A program made the translations under genes and the position numbers. A stretch of 64,000 nucleotides of DNA from Riemerella columbina (GTDB lineage: Bacteria; Bacteroidota; Bacteroidia; Flavobacteriales; Weeksellaceae), in the NCBI RefSeq assembly GCF_030517065.1, contig NZ_CP103950.1, positions 1,922,001 through 1,986,000 on the forward strand. The letters are read 5' to 3'. Of this stretch, positions 55,990-64,000 are shown piece after piece; the first letter of the stretch is position 1; each line of letters starts with the position of its first letter. The notes under the pieces were generated by a model. That model worked only from the letters and a program-made list of their open reading frames with translations. It was not told where the DNA came from and searched no databases.

Positions 55990-56304
55990 ATGATTAAGTG
56001 ATGTAAAAATTGGTGAAGATGTAAATTGGTAAAGTTGGCAGTGAACCTCCGAAAGCCTTTTCTATGATGAGAGGTTGAATGGTTTTATCCCAAATTCAAA
56101 GGTTGAGAGATTGAAAGCTCAAATGGAAAAGCTAAAATAATTGGACAACCTTGAGAGGATAATTTTGGGAGTGCTCAAAAACTTCTGGTTTAATATTATT
56201 GCCCTTAACTTTACAAATTCTGCATCATGCTGCATAAAAAAGGGAGATCACCATAAAAGTGCCTCCCTTTCTACAATCAAATGATTGATTTCAACCCTTA
56301 TTTT
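55990..56304. other. 315-base gap; pckA terminator inside
   Basis: No gene. A hairpin of AAAGGGAG (56239-56246) and CTCCCTTT (56263-56270), extended by GTG/CAC, gives a T run on the minus strand and probably ends pckA. Nothing else is seen. Confidence 0.75.
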
Positions 56305-57900
56305 TTATAACTGAGGTCCTGCAGCTACTAAAGCTTTACCTTCCTCAGTATCTGTATATTGCTCAAAGTTTTTAATGTATTTAGCTGCCAAAAATTTCGC
56401 TTTTTCTTCCCATTCAGAAGCATCAGCATAAGTGGCTCTTGGGTCTAAAATTCCTTCGGTCACATTCGGTAGTGATGTTGGATATTCTAAATTCATCACT
56501 GGGATCACTGCAGTTTCCGCTTTATCGATAGAACCATCTAAAATGGCATCAATAATCGCTCTGGTGTCTTTTAATGAAATTCTCTTACCCGTACCGTTCC
56601 AACCTGTATTAACTAAGTAGGCCTTGGCGCCGTGTTCTTTCATTTTGCCAATTAAAGTTTTAGAATACATAGTCGGGTGGAGGGATAAAAACGCCTCACC
56701 AAACGCTGGAGAGAAAGATGGTGTAGGCTCTGTAATGCCTCTTTCTGTACCTGCTAATTTAGAAGTATAACCGCAAAGGAAGTGGTACTGTGCCTGCTCA
56801 TCTGTTAAAATAGATACTGGTGGCAATACCCCGAAAGCATCTGCAGAAAGGTAAATAATCTTTTTAGCGTGCCCTGCTTTAGATGGCAATACAATTTTAT
56901 TGATATGATAAATTGGATAAGAAACTCTGGTATTTTCGGTAATAGAACCATCGGCAAAGTCTACTTTTCCGTCTTCTTTTACCACCACATTTTCAAGTAA
57001 AGCATCTCTCTTGATGGCTCTCCAAATATCTGGTTCTTTTTCTTCTGAAAGGTCAATCACTTTAGCATAGCAACCGCCCTCGTAGTTGAACACGCCATTA
57101 TCATCCCAACCGTGCTCATCATCACCGATAAGGTATCTCTTAGGGTCAGCAGAAAGTGTGGTTTTCCCTGTTCCAGAAAGCCCGAAGAATACCGCTACAT
57201 CGCCTTCTTCGCCTACATTGGCAGAACAGTGCATAGATGCCATACCTTTAAGCGGTAGGTAATAGTTCATCATAGAGAACATTCCTTTTTTCATCTCACC
57301 ACCGTACCAAGTTCCACCGATGATTTGTGTTTTTTCGGTTAGGTTAAACATCACAAAATTTTCTGAATTGAGCCCTTGTGCTTCCCAGTTCGGGTTGGTC
57401 ACTTTGGAGCCATTCATAACTAAAAAATCAGGCTCGCCGTAATGCTCTAATTCATAGTGAGATGGGCGGATGAACATATTGGTCACAAAATGCGCCTGCC
57501 ACGCCACCTCCATTACAAATCTTACTTTTAATCTGGTATCGGGGTTGGTACCACAGAAAGTGTCTACCACATAAAGTTTTTTGTTAGAAAGCTCATCTGT
57601 AACCAATTTTTTACAGCTTTGGAAAACCTCATCTGTGGTTGGTCTATTGATTTTTCCATCCCACCAAATGGTATCTTCTGTGGTTTTATCTTTTACAATA
57701 AATCTGTCCTTTGGCGAGCGCCCTGTAAAAATTCCAGTTTTAACAGCTACAGCGCCAGAATCGGTTAATTCTCCTTTTTCAAAGCCTTGGTTAGCCTCGC
57801 TCATTTCATCTTGAAATAACCTTTCATAAGACGGATTATAAACGATTTCTGTCGGGTTTTTAATACCGTTTTTCTCTAAATACTGTCTGATTTTTTCCAT
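56305..57900 (-). CDS. pckA: ATP-dependent phosphoenolpyruvate carboxykinase
   Basis: Gluconeogenic enzyme converting oxaloacetate and ATP to phosphoenolpyruvate, 531 residues, cytoplasmic. Substrate residues appear in [12 protein letters not shown]. The metal-binding segment [19 protein letters not shown], the kinase-1a P-loop [18 protein letters not shown] and the kinase-2 [20 protein letters not shown] follow in order, then RVSYPIYHI near the adenine site. A TAAATTTG -7 box is at 57948-57941. It is monocistronic. Confidence 0.97.
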   Translation of the reverse strand: MEKIRQYLEKNGIKNPTEIVYNPSYERLFQDEMSEANQGFEKGELTDSGAVAVKTGIFTGRSPKDRFIVKDKTTEDTIWWDGKINRPTTDEVFQSCKKLVTDELSNKKLYVVDTFCGTNPDTRLKVRFVMEVAWQAHFVTNMFIRPSHYELEHYGEPDFLVMNGSKVTNPNWEAQGLNSENFVMFNLTEKTQIIGGTWYGGEMKKGMFSMMNYYLPLKGMASMHCSANVGEEGDVAVFFGLSGTGKTTLSADPKRYLIGDDEHGWDDNGVFNYEGGCYAKVIDLSEEKEPDIWRAIKRDALLENVVVKEDGKVDFADGSITENTRVSYPIYHINKIVLPSKAGHAKKIIYLSADAFGVLPPVSILTDEQAQYHFLCGYTSKLAGTERGITEPTPSFSPAFGEAFLSLHPTMYSKTLIGKMKEHGAKAYLVNTGWNGTGKRISLKDTRAIIDAILDGSIDKAETAVIPVMNLEYPTSLPNVTEGILDPRATYADASEWEEKAKFLAAKYIKNFEQYTDTEEGKALVAAGPQL

Positions 57901-58027
57901 AATATAAATAACTTAATAATTTTTTACTTTTTTTAGATTACAAATTTAATTATTCTTAAAGTTTAAAATCGGGTTAAATATAATGATATTCATCAGATAA
58001 CGCAAGTTCATTACAAACCACTGAATA

Positions 58028-58930
58028 TCAAAGAACTAAATCAGAATAAGCATAGGTTGTTGAAAATCCTTTTTGTTGAAAATAATCTTGATCACCAGAA
58101 AAAGTTCTCGTAAGCACAAAATCTCCACCCCAAGCGCCCAAACTTTTAACAAATACTGGACAGTCTGAAAACCAACGCTCTTTTACCGTTGGCATCCCTA
58201 ATAAAGTGGATAGTTGAGCCTCGTGCGCCGTCATCAGTTCGGAAAAATCAGAAATAGAGCGGCTCTCCAACACCGATTGGGTCAGCTCTGAGAAAAAATC
58301 CACTTCTGCCTGTGTTTTCGCTCTATTTTTAAACCAACGAATGCCCTCGCGAGAATCTTGCTTTTGGTTGAGGTGTATCAATAATAATTCGTTTTTAAAA
58401 TCTGGGGCAAACACCACGGGCGTTATCTGTCGTCCATTTTTAAGTTGATAGAGTATGGACTGCCCCAACATCGCTACTGCGACATCATAACCGCTGCCTC
58501 CTAAACTCAATTCGTTGAGTTGATAGGGATCTGCCTTTGCCCACTTCGCTAAATTTGCCATCAGCGTGGAGCTACTCCCCAAGCCATAATCGGCTGGAAA
58601 TTCTAAGTTGGTTTTGAAACTGTACCTTCCGCCTTGCTGGAACACTTTAGGGGCTATTTTTTTCAAAGTTTGGAAAACTTTAAGCACGAAATACGCCGAC
58701 TTTGGATGATTGGTGCGGAGGATGTCCTCATTTTGATAATCTATCTCCACGCTAAGCCACAACTGATTTTGATGATACGCCTGCCAAAGGAGAATAGGCT
58801 CTCGCTCTGGCTGATGTTCCACCTGTAGCGACTGCCCTAATTTTGTGGGAACAGCCAATGCCAATGCGCCTTCCAGCACCATATATTCCGAAGTGAGGAG
58901 CAACTTCCCCGAAGAAAAAAATGTTTCCAT
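58028..58930 (-). CDS. GYDIA-type GHMP kinase family protein
   Basis: A 300-residue GHMP-kinase-fold protein. METFFSSGKLLLTSEYMVLE is the N-terminal substrate region, DYGLGSSSTLMANLA the glycine/serine-rich phosphate loop, and GGSGYDVAVAM the sequence that gives this Bacteroidetes subfamily its name. It is related to mevalonate kinase but shorter in the C-terminal motif; the natural substrate is unknown. An ATG at 58972 would add 14 residues with no family similarity. It follows the fabD terminator. Confidence 0.85.
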   Translation of the reverse strand: METFFSSGKLLLTSEYMVLEGALALAVPTKLGQSLQVEHQPEREPILLWQAYHQNQLWLSVEIDYQNEDILRTNHPKSAYFVLKVFQTLKKIAPKVFQQGGRYSFKTNLEFPADYGLGSSSTLMANLAKWAKADPYQLNELSLGGSGYDVAVAMLGQSILYQLKNGRQITPVVFAPDFKNELLLIHLNQKQDSREGIRWFKNRAKTQAEVDFFSELTQSVLESRSISDFSELMTAHEAQLSTLLGMPTVKERWFSDCPVFVKSLGAWGGDFVLTRTFSGDQDYFQQKGFSTTYAYSDLVL

Positions 58931-59023
58931 TGGACAAAAATAATGATTTTCTACCTCATAATTGATGAGCAACAGCCTTCCTCAGCCTAAATGGGCAAAT
59001 ATGGGATAAAATTGAAATAAAAA

Positions 59024-59052
59024 AAGCCTCTCTACGGTGGGTAAAGAAGCTT
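59024..59052 (-). terminator. terminator after fabD
   Basis: On the minus strand AAGCTTCTTTAC (59052-59041) pairs with GTAGAGAGGCTT (59035-59024) with two G-U pairs, loop CCACC, and seven T after. Confidence 0.85.
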
Positions 59053-59061
59053 TGTTATGGG

Positions 59062-59937
59062 TTACATCGGTGAGGATACGCTCACCTCTGGATCTATTTT
59101 TTTTATCAGTCCTTGTAAAGTTTTGCCTGGTCCTACTTCTATAAAAGTGGTGGCGCCATCTTTAATCATATTTTGCACCGACTGTGTCCATTTTACAGGT
59201 CCTGTCAGCTGGGCAATAAGGTTTTTCTTAATTTCCGACTCATCTAAAACCGCCGTAGTGGTGATATTTTGATAAATAGGGAAACTGGCTTTTCTGAATC
59301 GGGTTTGCTCTATAGCCTCTGCCAGTTGGTCTTGTGCAGGCTTCATCAACGGCGAATGGAAAGCCCCATTAACAGGGAGTAGCAACGCTCTTTTAGCACC
59401 CGCTTCTTTCATTTTAACGCAAGCCTCTTCCACGGCTGGGGTTTCGCCAGAAATTACCAACTGCCCAGGGCAATTGTAATTGGCAGGCACCACAATGCCA
59501 TCAATTTCTGCACAAATGGCTTCCACTTTGGTATCTTCTAAGCCCAAAATAGCCGCCATAGAAGAAGGATGGGCATCGCAGGCTTTTTGCATCGCCTCGG
59601 CTCTTTGAGCGACTAACTTCAAACCATCTTCAAAGGACAACACACCGCTTGCTACCAATGCCGAAAACTCGCCCAACGAGTGTCCTGCCACCATCTGAGT
59701 CCCCGTGGCATCTATGGCTTTTACCATCGCTACCGAGTGGATAAAGATAGCGGGTTGTGTTACTTTGGTTTGTTTTAAATCTTCATCTGTGCCAGAGAAC
59801 ATCATTTTCAAGATGTTAAATCCTAAAATATCGTTTGCGGATTCCATCATCTCTTTAATATCTTTACGGCTGTCGTAAAGTTCTTTCCCCATGCCTACAA
59901 ACTGAGACCCCTGTCCTGGGAACACTAATGCTTTCAT
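59062..59937 (-). CDS. fabD: malonyl-CoA:ACP transacylase
   Basis: Loads malonyl groups on acyl carrier protein for fatty-acid synthesis; 291 residues. The start FPGQGSQFVGMGKEL and the active serine S87 in GHSLGEFSALV are typical. The catalytic histidine is in NGAFHSPLM, and the C-terminal VEVGPGKTLQGLIKK is conserved. It is the last gene of a minus-strand run porin, bshC, LysM gene, fabD, 21 bases after the LysM gene. Confidence 0.96.
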   Translation of the reverse strand: MKALVFPGQGSQFVGMGKELYDSRKDIKEMMESANDILGFNILKMMFSGTDEDLKQTKVTQPAIFIHSVAMVKAIDATGTQMVAGHSLGEFSALVASGVLSFEDGLKLVAQRAEAMQKACDAHPSSMAAILGLEDTKVEAICAEIDGIVVPANYNCPGQLVISGETPAVEEACVKMKEAGAKRALLLPVNGAFHSPLMKPAQDQLAEAIEQTRFRKASFPIYQNITTTAVLDESEIKKNLIAQLTGPVKWTQSVQNMIKDGATTFIEVGPGKTLQGLIKKIDPEVSVSSPM

Positions 59938-59958
59938 AATAATTGGTTGTTTTTATAT

Positions 59959-61851
59959 TTACGGTAAAAGCCTTACCACGCGGTAACCTACATTCACATA
60001 GGCGCCGCCAGACTTCACGCGTTCAAATTCAAATTTGGTTGCTAACTGGGTTTGAGATTTACCCATTTGCTTGAAAATCTCGCCTTTAGCGTTCTCTCTG
60101 GAGAGCATATCATTCACAATATCAAAACCGATCACGGCGTATTTAGATGGTGCTTTGCAATATTTATTCTGATAAGCCTTAAGCACTTCTTTCTCAAAAC
60201 TACCATCGGTATTAATTTTTCTGTCCATAATGTACACCAACGAGGCTTGGCTCAGCTCATCTACTTTCTTATCAAAAGATGGCGTGTAGAACATACTGAA
60301 CGCCTTAATGCCTTTGGTTTCTTTGGCTAAATCTATGATTTTTGATGAAAATGCTGCACCCACAGCATCAGTATCATCGGCTAAAATAGCGATGACTGGT
60401 GCGCTCTGTCCCGTCATCATATTTTGCTCCAATGCGATCTCTGAAGGTTGAGCCACGATTTTAACCTCTGCATTTTTCAAGGTTTTTTGAAATTGGTTTT
60501 GGATATAGCGAGCATTGTCCTGCGACTTGCCTGCCACAATGTAAATTTTCTGATTAGAAAACGCCTCCTTAACCTCTTTTACAATCCTATCCGCATAGAT
60601 GAGTTTATCCGTTTCCGCAATGATTAAATTACTGTAGTCATACATCTCTGGGCTGTTGGCAAACGGTGCCACCACAGGGATTTGGCTCTGTTTCACATAA
60701 TCTAACACCTCTATCACATTGGATTTAAATAACGGTCCAATGATTAAATCGGTGTTTGCCGTGTTGATTTGCATTAAATTTTTCTTGAAAGAGCCTTCAT
60801 TGCCAGCATCTATGATTCTGAAATCTAACTTCTGCCCCTTTGCGGCGTTCATCTCCACCGCCAATTTAGCCCCTGCCATAAAATCTGTGGATAGGCTTCT
60901 GTACTTCGCATCGCCTGTATCAAAACCGAAGGGCAACATCAGCACCACGCTAAGGGCATCTTCATTTTTCTTGATATACGCTGGGTTGAGTTTCTTTATT
61001 TTAAGCACCATTCCTGCTTTCAAGCCATCGGCAAGTTGAGGGTTGAGGCGCATCAATTCTTCTAAATCAACATCAAAACGGTTAAGAATTCCGAAAATGG
61101 TATCGCCACTTTGCACGGTATATGTCACATAATCATCTTGTGTACTTGTGGTGCTATAAGTCTGTTCTGGAGCGGCCTTGGTAGGTGCTGGCGCTTGGTT
61201 TTCAGCATATCTTACCTTAATCACATCGCCTACTTTTAGCCCTGTTTCTTCTAACCCTGGGTTGAGGGCGAATAAATCTTTTCGGCTGATTTTAAAACGG
61301 CGACTGATTTTATAATAATTGTCTTTTGGCTGCACTTGATATTCATCTGCACCAATGGGCCTTTGCTCCGAGGCTGGTTGCGTTTCCACAGGTTGCGTAT
61401 TGACCTCTTCCGAAGTGATCGTAGTCACTGGTGTCTGCGCCCTTTGGTCAGCATATTGGTTGATTTTATCCAACGGCAAAGTCACTTCTTCACCGATTTT
61501 CATCTCTAAACGAGGGTTGAGCGCTCTAAGCTCCGCCTCCGAAATGTGGTACTGTCTCGTAATGCCATAAATGGTCTGTTTAGGCTGTAGGATAATGGTT
61601 CCTGTCTTCACCGAAGTGCTGGTTTTCGTAGGTTGTGCTGTGGTTTTGGCGGCGCCTTTCCCCACTTTAATGACTTGTCCTATTTGGAGTGTTCCGTCCT
61701 TAATTTCTGGATTGAGACGGTACAAATCTTGAAGCGAAAGTCCATATTTTCTGGAAATAGAATATGGGGTTTCCTTTTCCGAAACGGTATGTGTTTGAGC
61801 CTGCATCCAAAAGCTCAATAGAAAAAGCGGTGCTATCAATATTTTTTTCAT
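59959..61851 (-). CDS. LysM-repeat protein with periplasmic-binding-like domain
   Basis: A 630-residue exported protein (signal peptide FLLSFWMQAQ). Four LysM repeats follow at about 20-65, 80-125, 170-215 and 245-290 (for example TPYSISRKYGLSLQDLYRLN, TIYGITRQYHISEAELRALN, NYYKISRRFKISRKDLFALN, TIFGILNRFDVDLEELMRLN). They are separated by Thr/Pro/Gln-rich linkers and should bind peptidoglycan. The C-terminal 320 residues look like a type I periplasmic-binding fold (FMAGAKLAVEMNAAKGQKLD, LIIGPLFKSNVIEVLDYV). Such fusions are common in flavobacteria and their ligand is not known. bshC lies upstream with 36 bases between. Confidence 0.82.
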   Translation of the reverse strand: MKKILIAPLFLLSFWMQAQTHTVSEKETPYSISRKYGLSLQDLYRLNPEIKDGTLQIGQVIKVGKGAAKTTAQPTKTSTSVKTGTIILQPKQTIYGITRQYHISEAELRALNPRLEMKIGEEVTLPLDKINQYADQRAQTPVTTITSEEVNTQPVETQPASEQRPIGADEYQVQPKDNYYKISRRFKISRKDLFALNPGLEETGLKVGDVIKVRYAENQAPAPTKAAPEQTYSTTSTQDDYVTYTVQSGDTIFGILNRFDVDLEELMRLNPQLADGLKAGMVLKIKKLNPAYIKKNEDALSVVLMLPFGFDTGDAKYRSLSTDFMAGAKLAVEMNAAKGQKLDFRIIDAGNEGSFKKNLMQINTANTDLIIGPLFKSNVIEVLDYVKQSQIPVVAPFANSPEMYDYSNLIIAETDKLIYADRIVKEVKEAFSNQKIYIVAGKSQDNARYIQNQFQKTLKNAEVKIVAQPSEIALEQNMMTGQSAPVIAILADDTDAVGAAFSSKIIDLAKETKGIKAFSMFYTPSFDKKVDELSQASLVYIMDRKINTDGSFEKEVLKAYQNKYCKAPSKYAVIGFDIVNDMLSRENAKGEIFKQMGKSQTQLATKFEFERVKSGGAYVNVGYRVVRLLP

Positions 61852-61887
61852 CGTTCTAAAATAGACCACAAAAATACATTTTTCAGA

Positions 61888-63468
61888 TTAAATAGCACAA
61901 ACTATCAGCTCAGAATTATCAGCATTGAGCAATTGATAACAGGTTTGGAGCCATTTTTCGCCTTGATTTTTGTAAAATGTGCTGAAATTATACTGGCGCT
62001 CTTGCCACTGTTGGTTGGGTGAAATTTCTTCTTTTAGCCTTAATAGCCAGTCTAATTGCTCTGCATTTTTGAGGCGTTCAGCTTTTAGAAGGCGTTTTTT
62101 CATCCTTTCGTAAGTTTTCAGTTGGCGGGTTTCTTCGGCTTCTACTAAATTATAAAATGTTTTTTCAGTCAGAGCGGCTTGCGTTTTCAACTCATCAAAA
62201 CCTTGTTGTAGCAAGCGTTGTTTTTCATCAATCAAAGTGGAAAGTGGCGTTGCATCCAATAGTTTTTGATTGAATAGCGCCTGAACATCGTTAAGGAAAT
62301 CTTCCACCTGCCAGCCTGATTTTTCCACTTTTTTTGCTGTTTTCTCAGAAATAAACAACAAAGAATGGCGAGGTACCAAAGTTGGAAAATTAAGACCTGC
62401 CGCTTTAAAATAGTTCACCAGCTCCAGCCAATAAGCCACCTCAGCATTGCCGCCCACATAAGCAATATTGGGGAGTACCGTTTCCTGATAGGCAGGGCGG
62501 AGAAGGGCATTGGGACTAAAACGCTCTGGATAACGCTCTAATTCCAACATCATCTCTTCCTCCGAAAATTGAATTGGCGTATCCACAACATGGTAACCAC
62601 TATTTGTTTTTTCTATTCTATTTCTCGTTTCCGATAGGTAGAATAAATTGATTTCTCGTGGATTAACCTGCACTTTGCCGTACTCTGCGGAGAGAAATTC
62701 TACAGTTTCGGTGGTGGTTTTCTCTAAAGTTTGATGCTGTAATTCCTCTTTGAAGAGCGGTATCATTTGGGTTTTGAGTTGTCGCTCATCGCCGTCTAAC
62801 AAGAGTAAACCATACGCCGAAAAGAGCTCTTGAGCCAAAATTCTAATCGATTGGGTTAGTGTATTTTCTACACGATACACCCGCTGCATCCATTGTATTA
62901 AAGTCGCGCCCAAAGGTTCATCTTTAAAATCTTCCGCAAACTGCGCCACAAAATCTGGATGCTCCACTTTAATGCGCCCCACAGCACCACCCGCTTTGGC
63001 ATTGAGCTCATAATAATGCTCTGGTGTTCTAAAATGGTTAATTTCCTCAAAATCATGATCTTCCGTTGCCATCCAAAATATCGGTACAAAATGATATTCT
63101 GGATAATAATTTTTAAGATATTCGCAAGTTTTAATGGTTTGTAATATCTTATAGATAAAAAACACGGGACCTGTAAATAAATTCAGCTGATGCCCTGTGG
63201 TTACTGTAAAAGTGTTGTCTTCCAACAATAAATCCAGGTGATTCTGTTGTAAATCTGAAAGCGGAATTCCTTGATATTGCTGGGTTATCACACGGTGTAG
63301 AACCTCCCGCTGTTGCGGTGTGTAGAATTTTGATTTGTTTTGTATCGTGGATTTTATCGTGTCTAAATTGAAGCGATAAGGCTCAAAATCTTCCCACCGA
63401 CCATTTAAGAAATCTTTAATAATCGGGGGAATACTTTGGATATTTTGAAAAGGAATGCGTGTGACCAT
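61888..63468 (-). CDS. bshC: bacillithiol biosynthesis cysteine-adding enzyme BshC
   Basis: Last step of bacillithiol synthesis, adding cysteine to glucosaminyl-malate; 526 residues. Family features include GHQLNLFTGPVFFIYKILQ near residue 115, FVPIFWMATEDHDFEEINHF near 150, PNIAYVGGNAEVAYWLEL near 335 and LVPRHSLLFI, followed by the long helical coiled-coil region (about 400-480). The ATG at 63468 (MVTRIPFQ) is used instead of the adjacent 63471. bshB1 at 25 kb supplies the previous step. It lies 24 bases after the porin gene and should share its transcript. Confidence 0.92.
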   Translation of the reverse strand: MVTRIPFQNIQSIPPIIKDFLNGRWEDFEPYRFNLDTIKSTIQNKSKFYTPQQREVLHRVITQQYQGIPLSDLQQNHLDLLLEDNTFTVTTGHQLNLFTGPVFFIYKILQTIKTCEYLKNYYPEYHFVPIFWMATEDHDFEEINHFRTPEHYYELNAKAGGAVGRIKVEHPDFVAQFAEDFKDEPLGATLIQWMQRVYRVENTLTQSIRILAQELFSAYGLLLLDGDERQLKTQMIPLFKEELQHQTLEKTTTETVEFLSAEYGKVQVNPREINLFYLSETRNRIEKTNSGYHVVDTPIQFSEEEMMLELERYPERFSPNALLRPAYQETVLPNIAYVGGNAEVAYWLELVNYFKAAGLNFPTLVPRHSLLFISEKTAKKVEKSGWQVEDFLNDVQALFNQKLLDATPLSTLIDEKQRLLQQGFDELKTQAALTEKTFYNLVEAEETRQLKTYERMKKRLLKAERLKNAEQLDWLLRLKEEISPNQQWQERQYNFSTFYKNQGEKWLQTCYQLLNADNSELIVCAI

Positions 63469-63492
63469 CAATAGTTAATTTTTCTCTTAGTT

Positions 63493-64000
63493 TTAATAAA
63501 ACAAATACCATACAATGCCCAAATTTAAACGAAAATCCGTAATGGGATAATAGGGGGCGGTATAAGATTGATTTTTCATAAAAGTGGTGTTAAAATGCTG
63601 TGCCTCAGCGTAAATCAGCATTCTTTTCACTTTCATATTAAAGTAAGCACTCGCAATGGGCTGCCCACCTATGCTGTAACTTTGAGCGTTAGGAAGTCCA
63701 AATTCATTAAGCATAGGGAGATAAACTCGGGAGTTGAATTTTGAAAAATAGTAGATCTTAAGCCCTGTTTGGATATCGGCAGCCTTTTTAAATGCTGGCG
63801 TTTGGAAGTAGAAATGTAACCGCCCAATAAAATTCGGCATTGGGAATAAATCTGTATTAGACAGCGCCGACTGCACCAAAATCTTCGGATTTAAGTGAAA
63901 TTTGCCATATTTGAGCGTCGTTTCGCCTCCAATTTGAGAAATATTAAGCGCTGTTCCGCTCTGTTGTGGCTGCCCCAGAGCATCAAAATAAGTGTAGTGG
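63493..64000 (-). CDS. putative porin (Porin_10 type), 5' end outside window
   Basis: Only the C-terminal 168 residues are visible, since the frame is open to the right edge. It alternates polar and aromatic residues as beta strands do (TTLKYGKFHLNPKILVQSA, IGRLHFYFQTPAFKKAADI, GLKIYYFSKFNSRVYLP, YFNMKVKRMLIYAEAQHFN) and ends DFRLNLGIVWYLFY, a barrel end. This matches the Bacteroidetes putative-porin family that commonly precedes bshC. The substrate is unknown. Confidence 0.75.
   Translation of the reverse strand, partial: HYTYFDALGQPQQSGTALNISQIGGETTLKYGKFHLNPKILVQSALSNTDLFPMPNFIGRLHFYFQTPAFKKAADIQTGLKIYYFSKFNSRVYLPMLNEFGLPNAQSYSIGGQPIASAYFNMKVKRMLIYAEAQHFNTTFMKNQSYTAPYYPITDFRLNLGIVWYLFY

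Overview
This window looks like chromosome from a flavobacterium of the Weeksellaceae type (Chryseobacterium/Riemerella/Bergeyella relatives). The evidence is: promoters of the Bacteroidetes form (TTTG, about 18-20 bases, then TAnnTTTG) with no Shine-Dalgarno sequences; a protein with a type IX secretion C-terminal domain; TonB-dependent receptors with carboxypeptidase-like N-terminal domains; an ExbB-ExbD-ExbD-TonB locus; DUF5689, DUF3276 (PUR) and GYDIA-type GHMP proteins; and bacillithiol genes. The species cannot be fixed from the sequence alone.

Layout. 1-8.1 kb: the 5' part of hutI, comEC, the succinate dehydrogenase operon sdhCAB and a thioredoxin-fold lipoprotein. 8.1-12.9 kb: katA divergent from oxyR, metK behind a SAM-II riboswitch, and a superoxide dismutase gene. 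12.9-20 kb: a secreted endonuclease/phosphatase divergent from a TonB-dependent receptor plus DUF5689 lipoprotein pair, then a leucine-rich T9SS cargo protein. 20-25 kb: pgi, folD, an ABC exporter, a PUR-family protein and tRNA-His. 25-32 kb (minus strand): bshB1, a TPR protein, a PstS-like lipoprotein, a small membrane protein and tonB-exbD-exbD-exbB. 32-36 kb: leuS, a glycosyltransferase, and a 640-base gap with an Ile/Thr-rich leader-like reading frame.

36.4-47.2 kb is the striking part: a urease/nickel/urea cluster (ureA, ureB, ureC, an outer-membrane barrel, ureE, ureF, ureG, ureD, a NicO-like transporter, a composite tandem repeat, a urea transporter, a TonB-dependent receptor and an AraC regulator). 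Nearly every enzyme and maturation gene is broken by its own lesion: a deletion fusing ureB to ureC, single-base indels in ureC, ureF, ureG and probably the barrel gene, a 4-bp tandem duplication in ureE, a large in-frame deletion in ureD and a nonsense codon in the regulator. ureA and the three transport genes remain open. This reads as recent loss of urease with the uptake functions kept.

47.3-64 kb: a DegP-like protease, a small membrane protein with ridA, an lptD gene interrupted at two homopolymer runs, an N-acetylmuramoyl-alanine amidase, tRNA-Glu / rpsT / tRNA-Glu, aroQ, a decayed lipoprotein gene, pckA, a GHMP kinase-like gene, and a minus-strand run of a Porin_10 porin (partial), bshC, a LysM/periplasmic-binding protein and fabD. 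All assignments come from reading motifs and gene order; no database search was possible.
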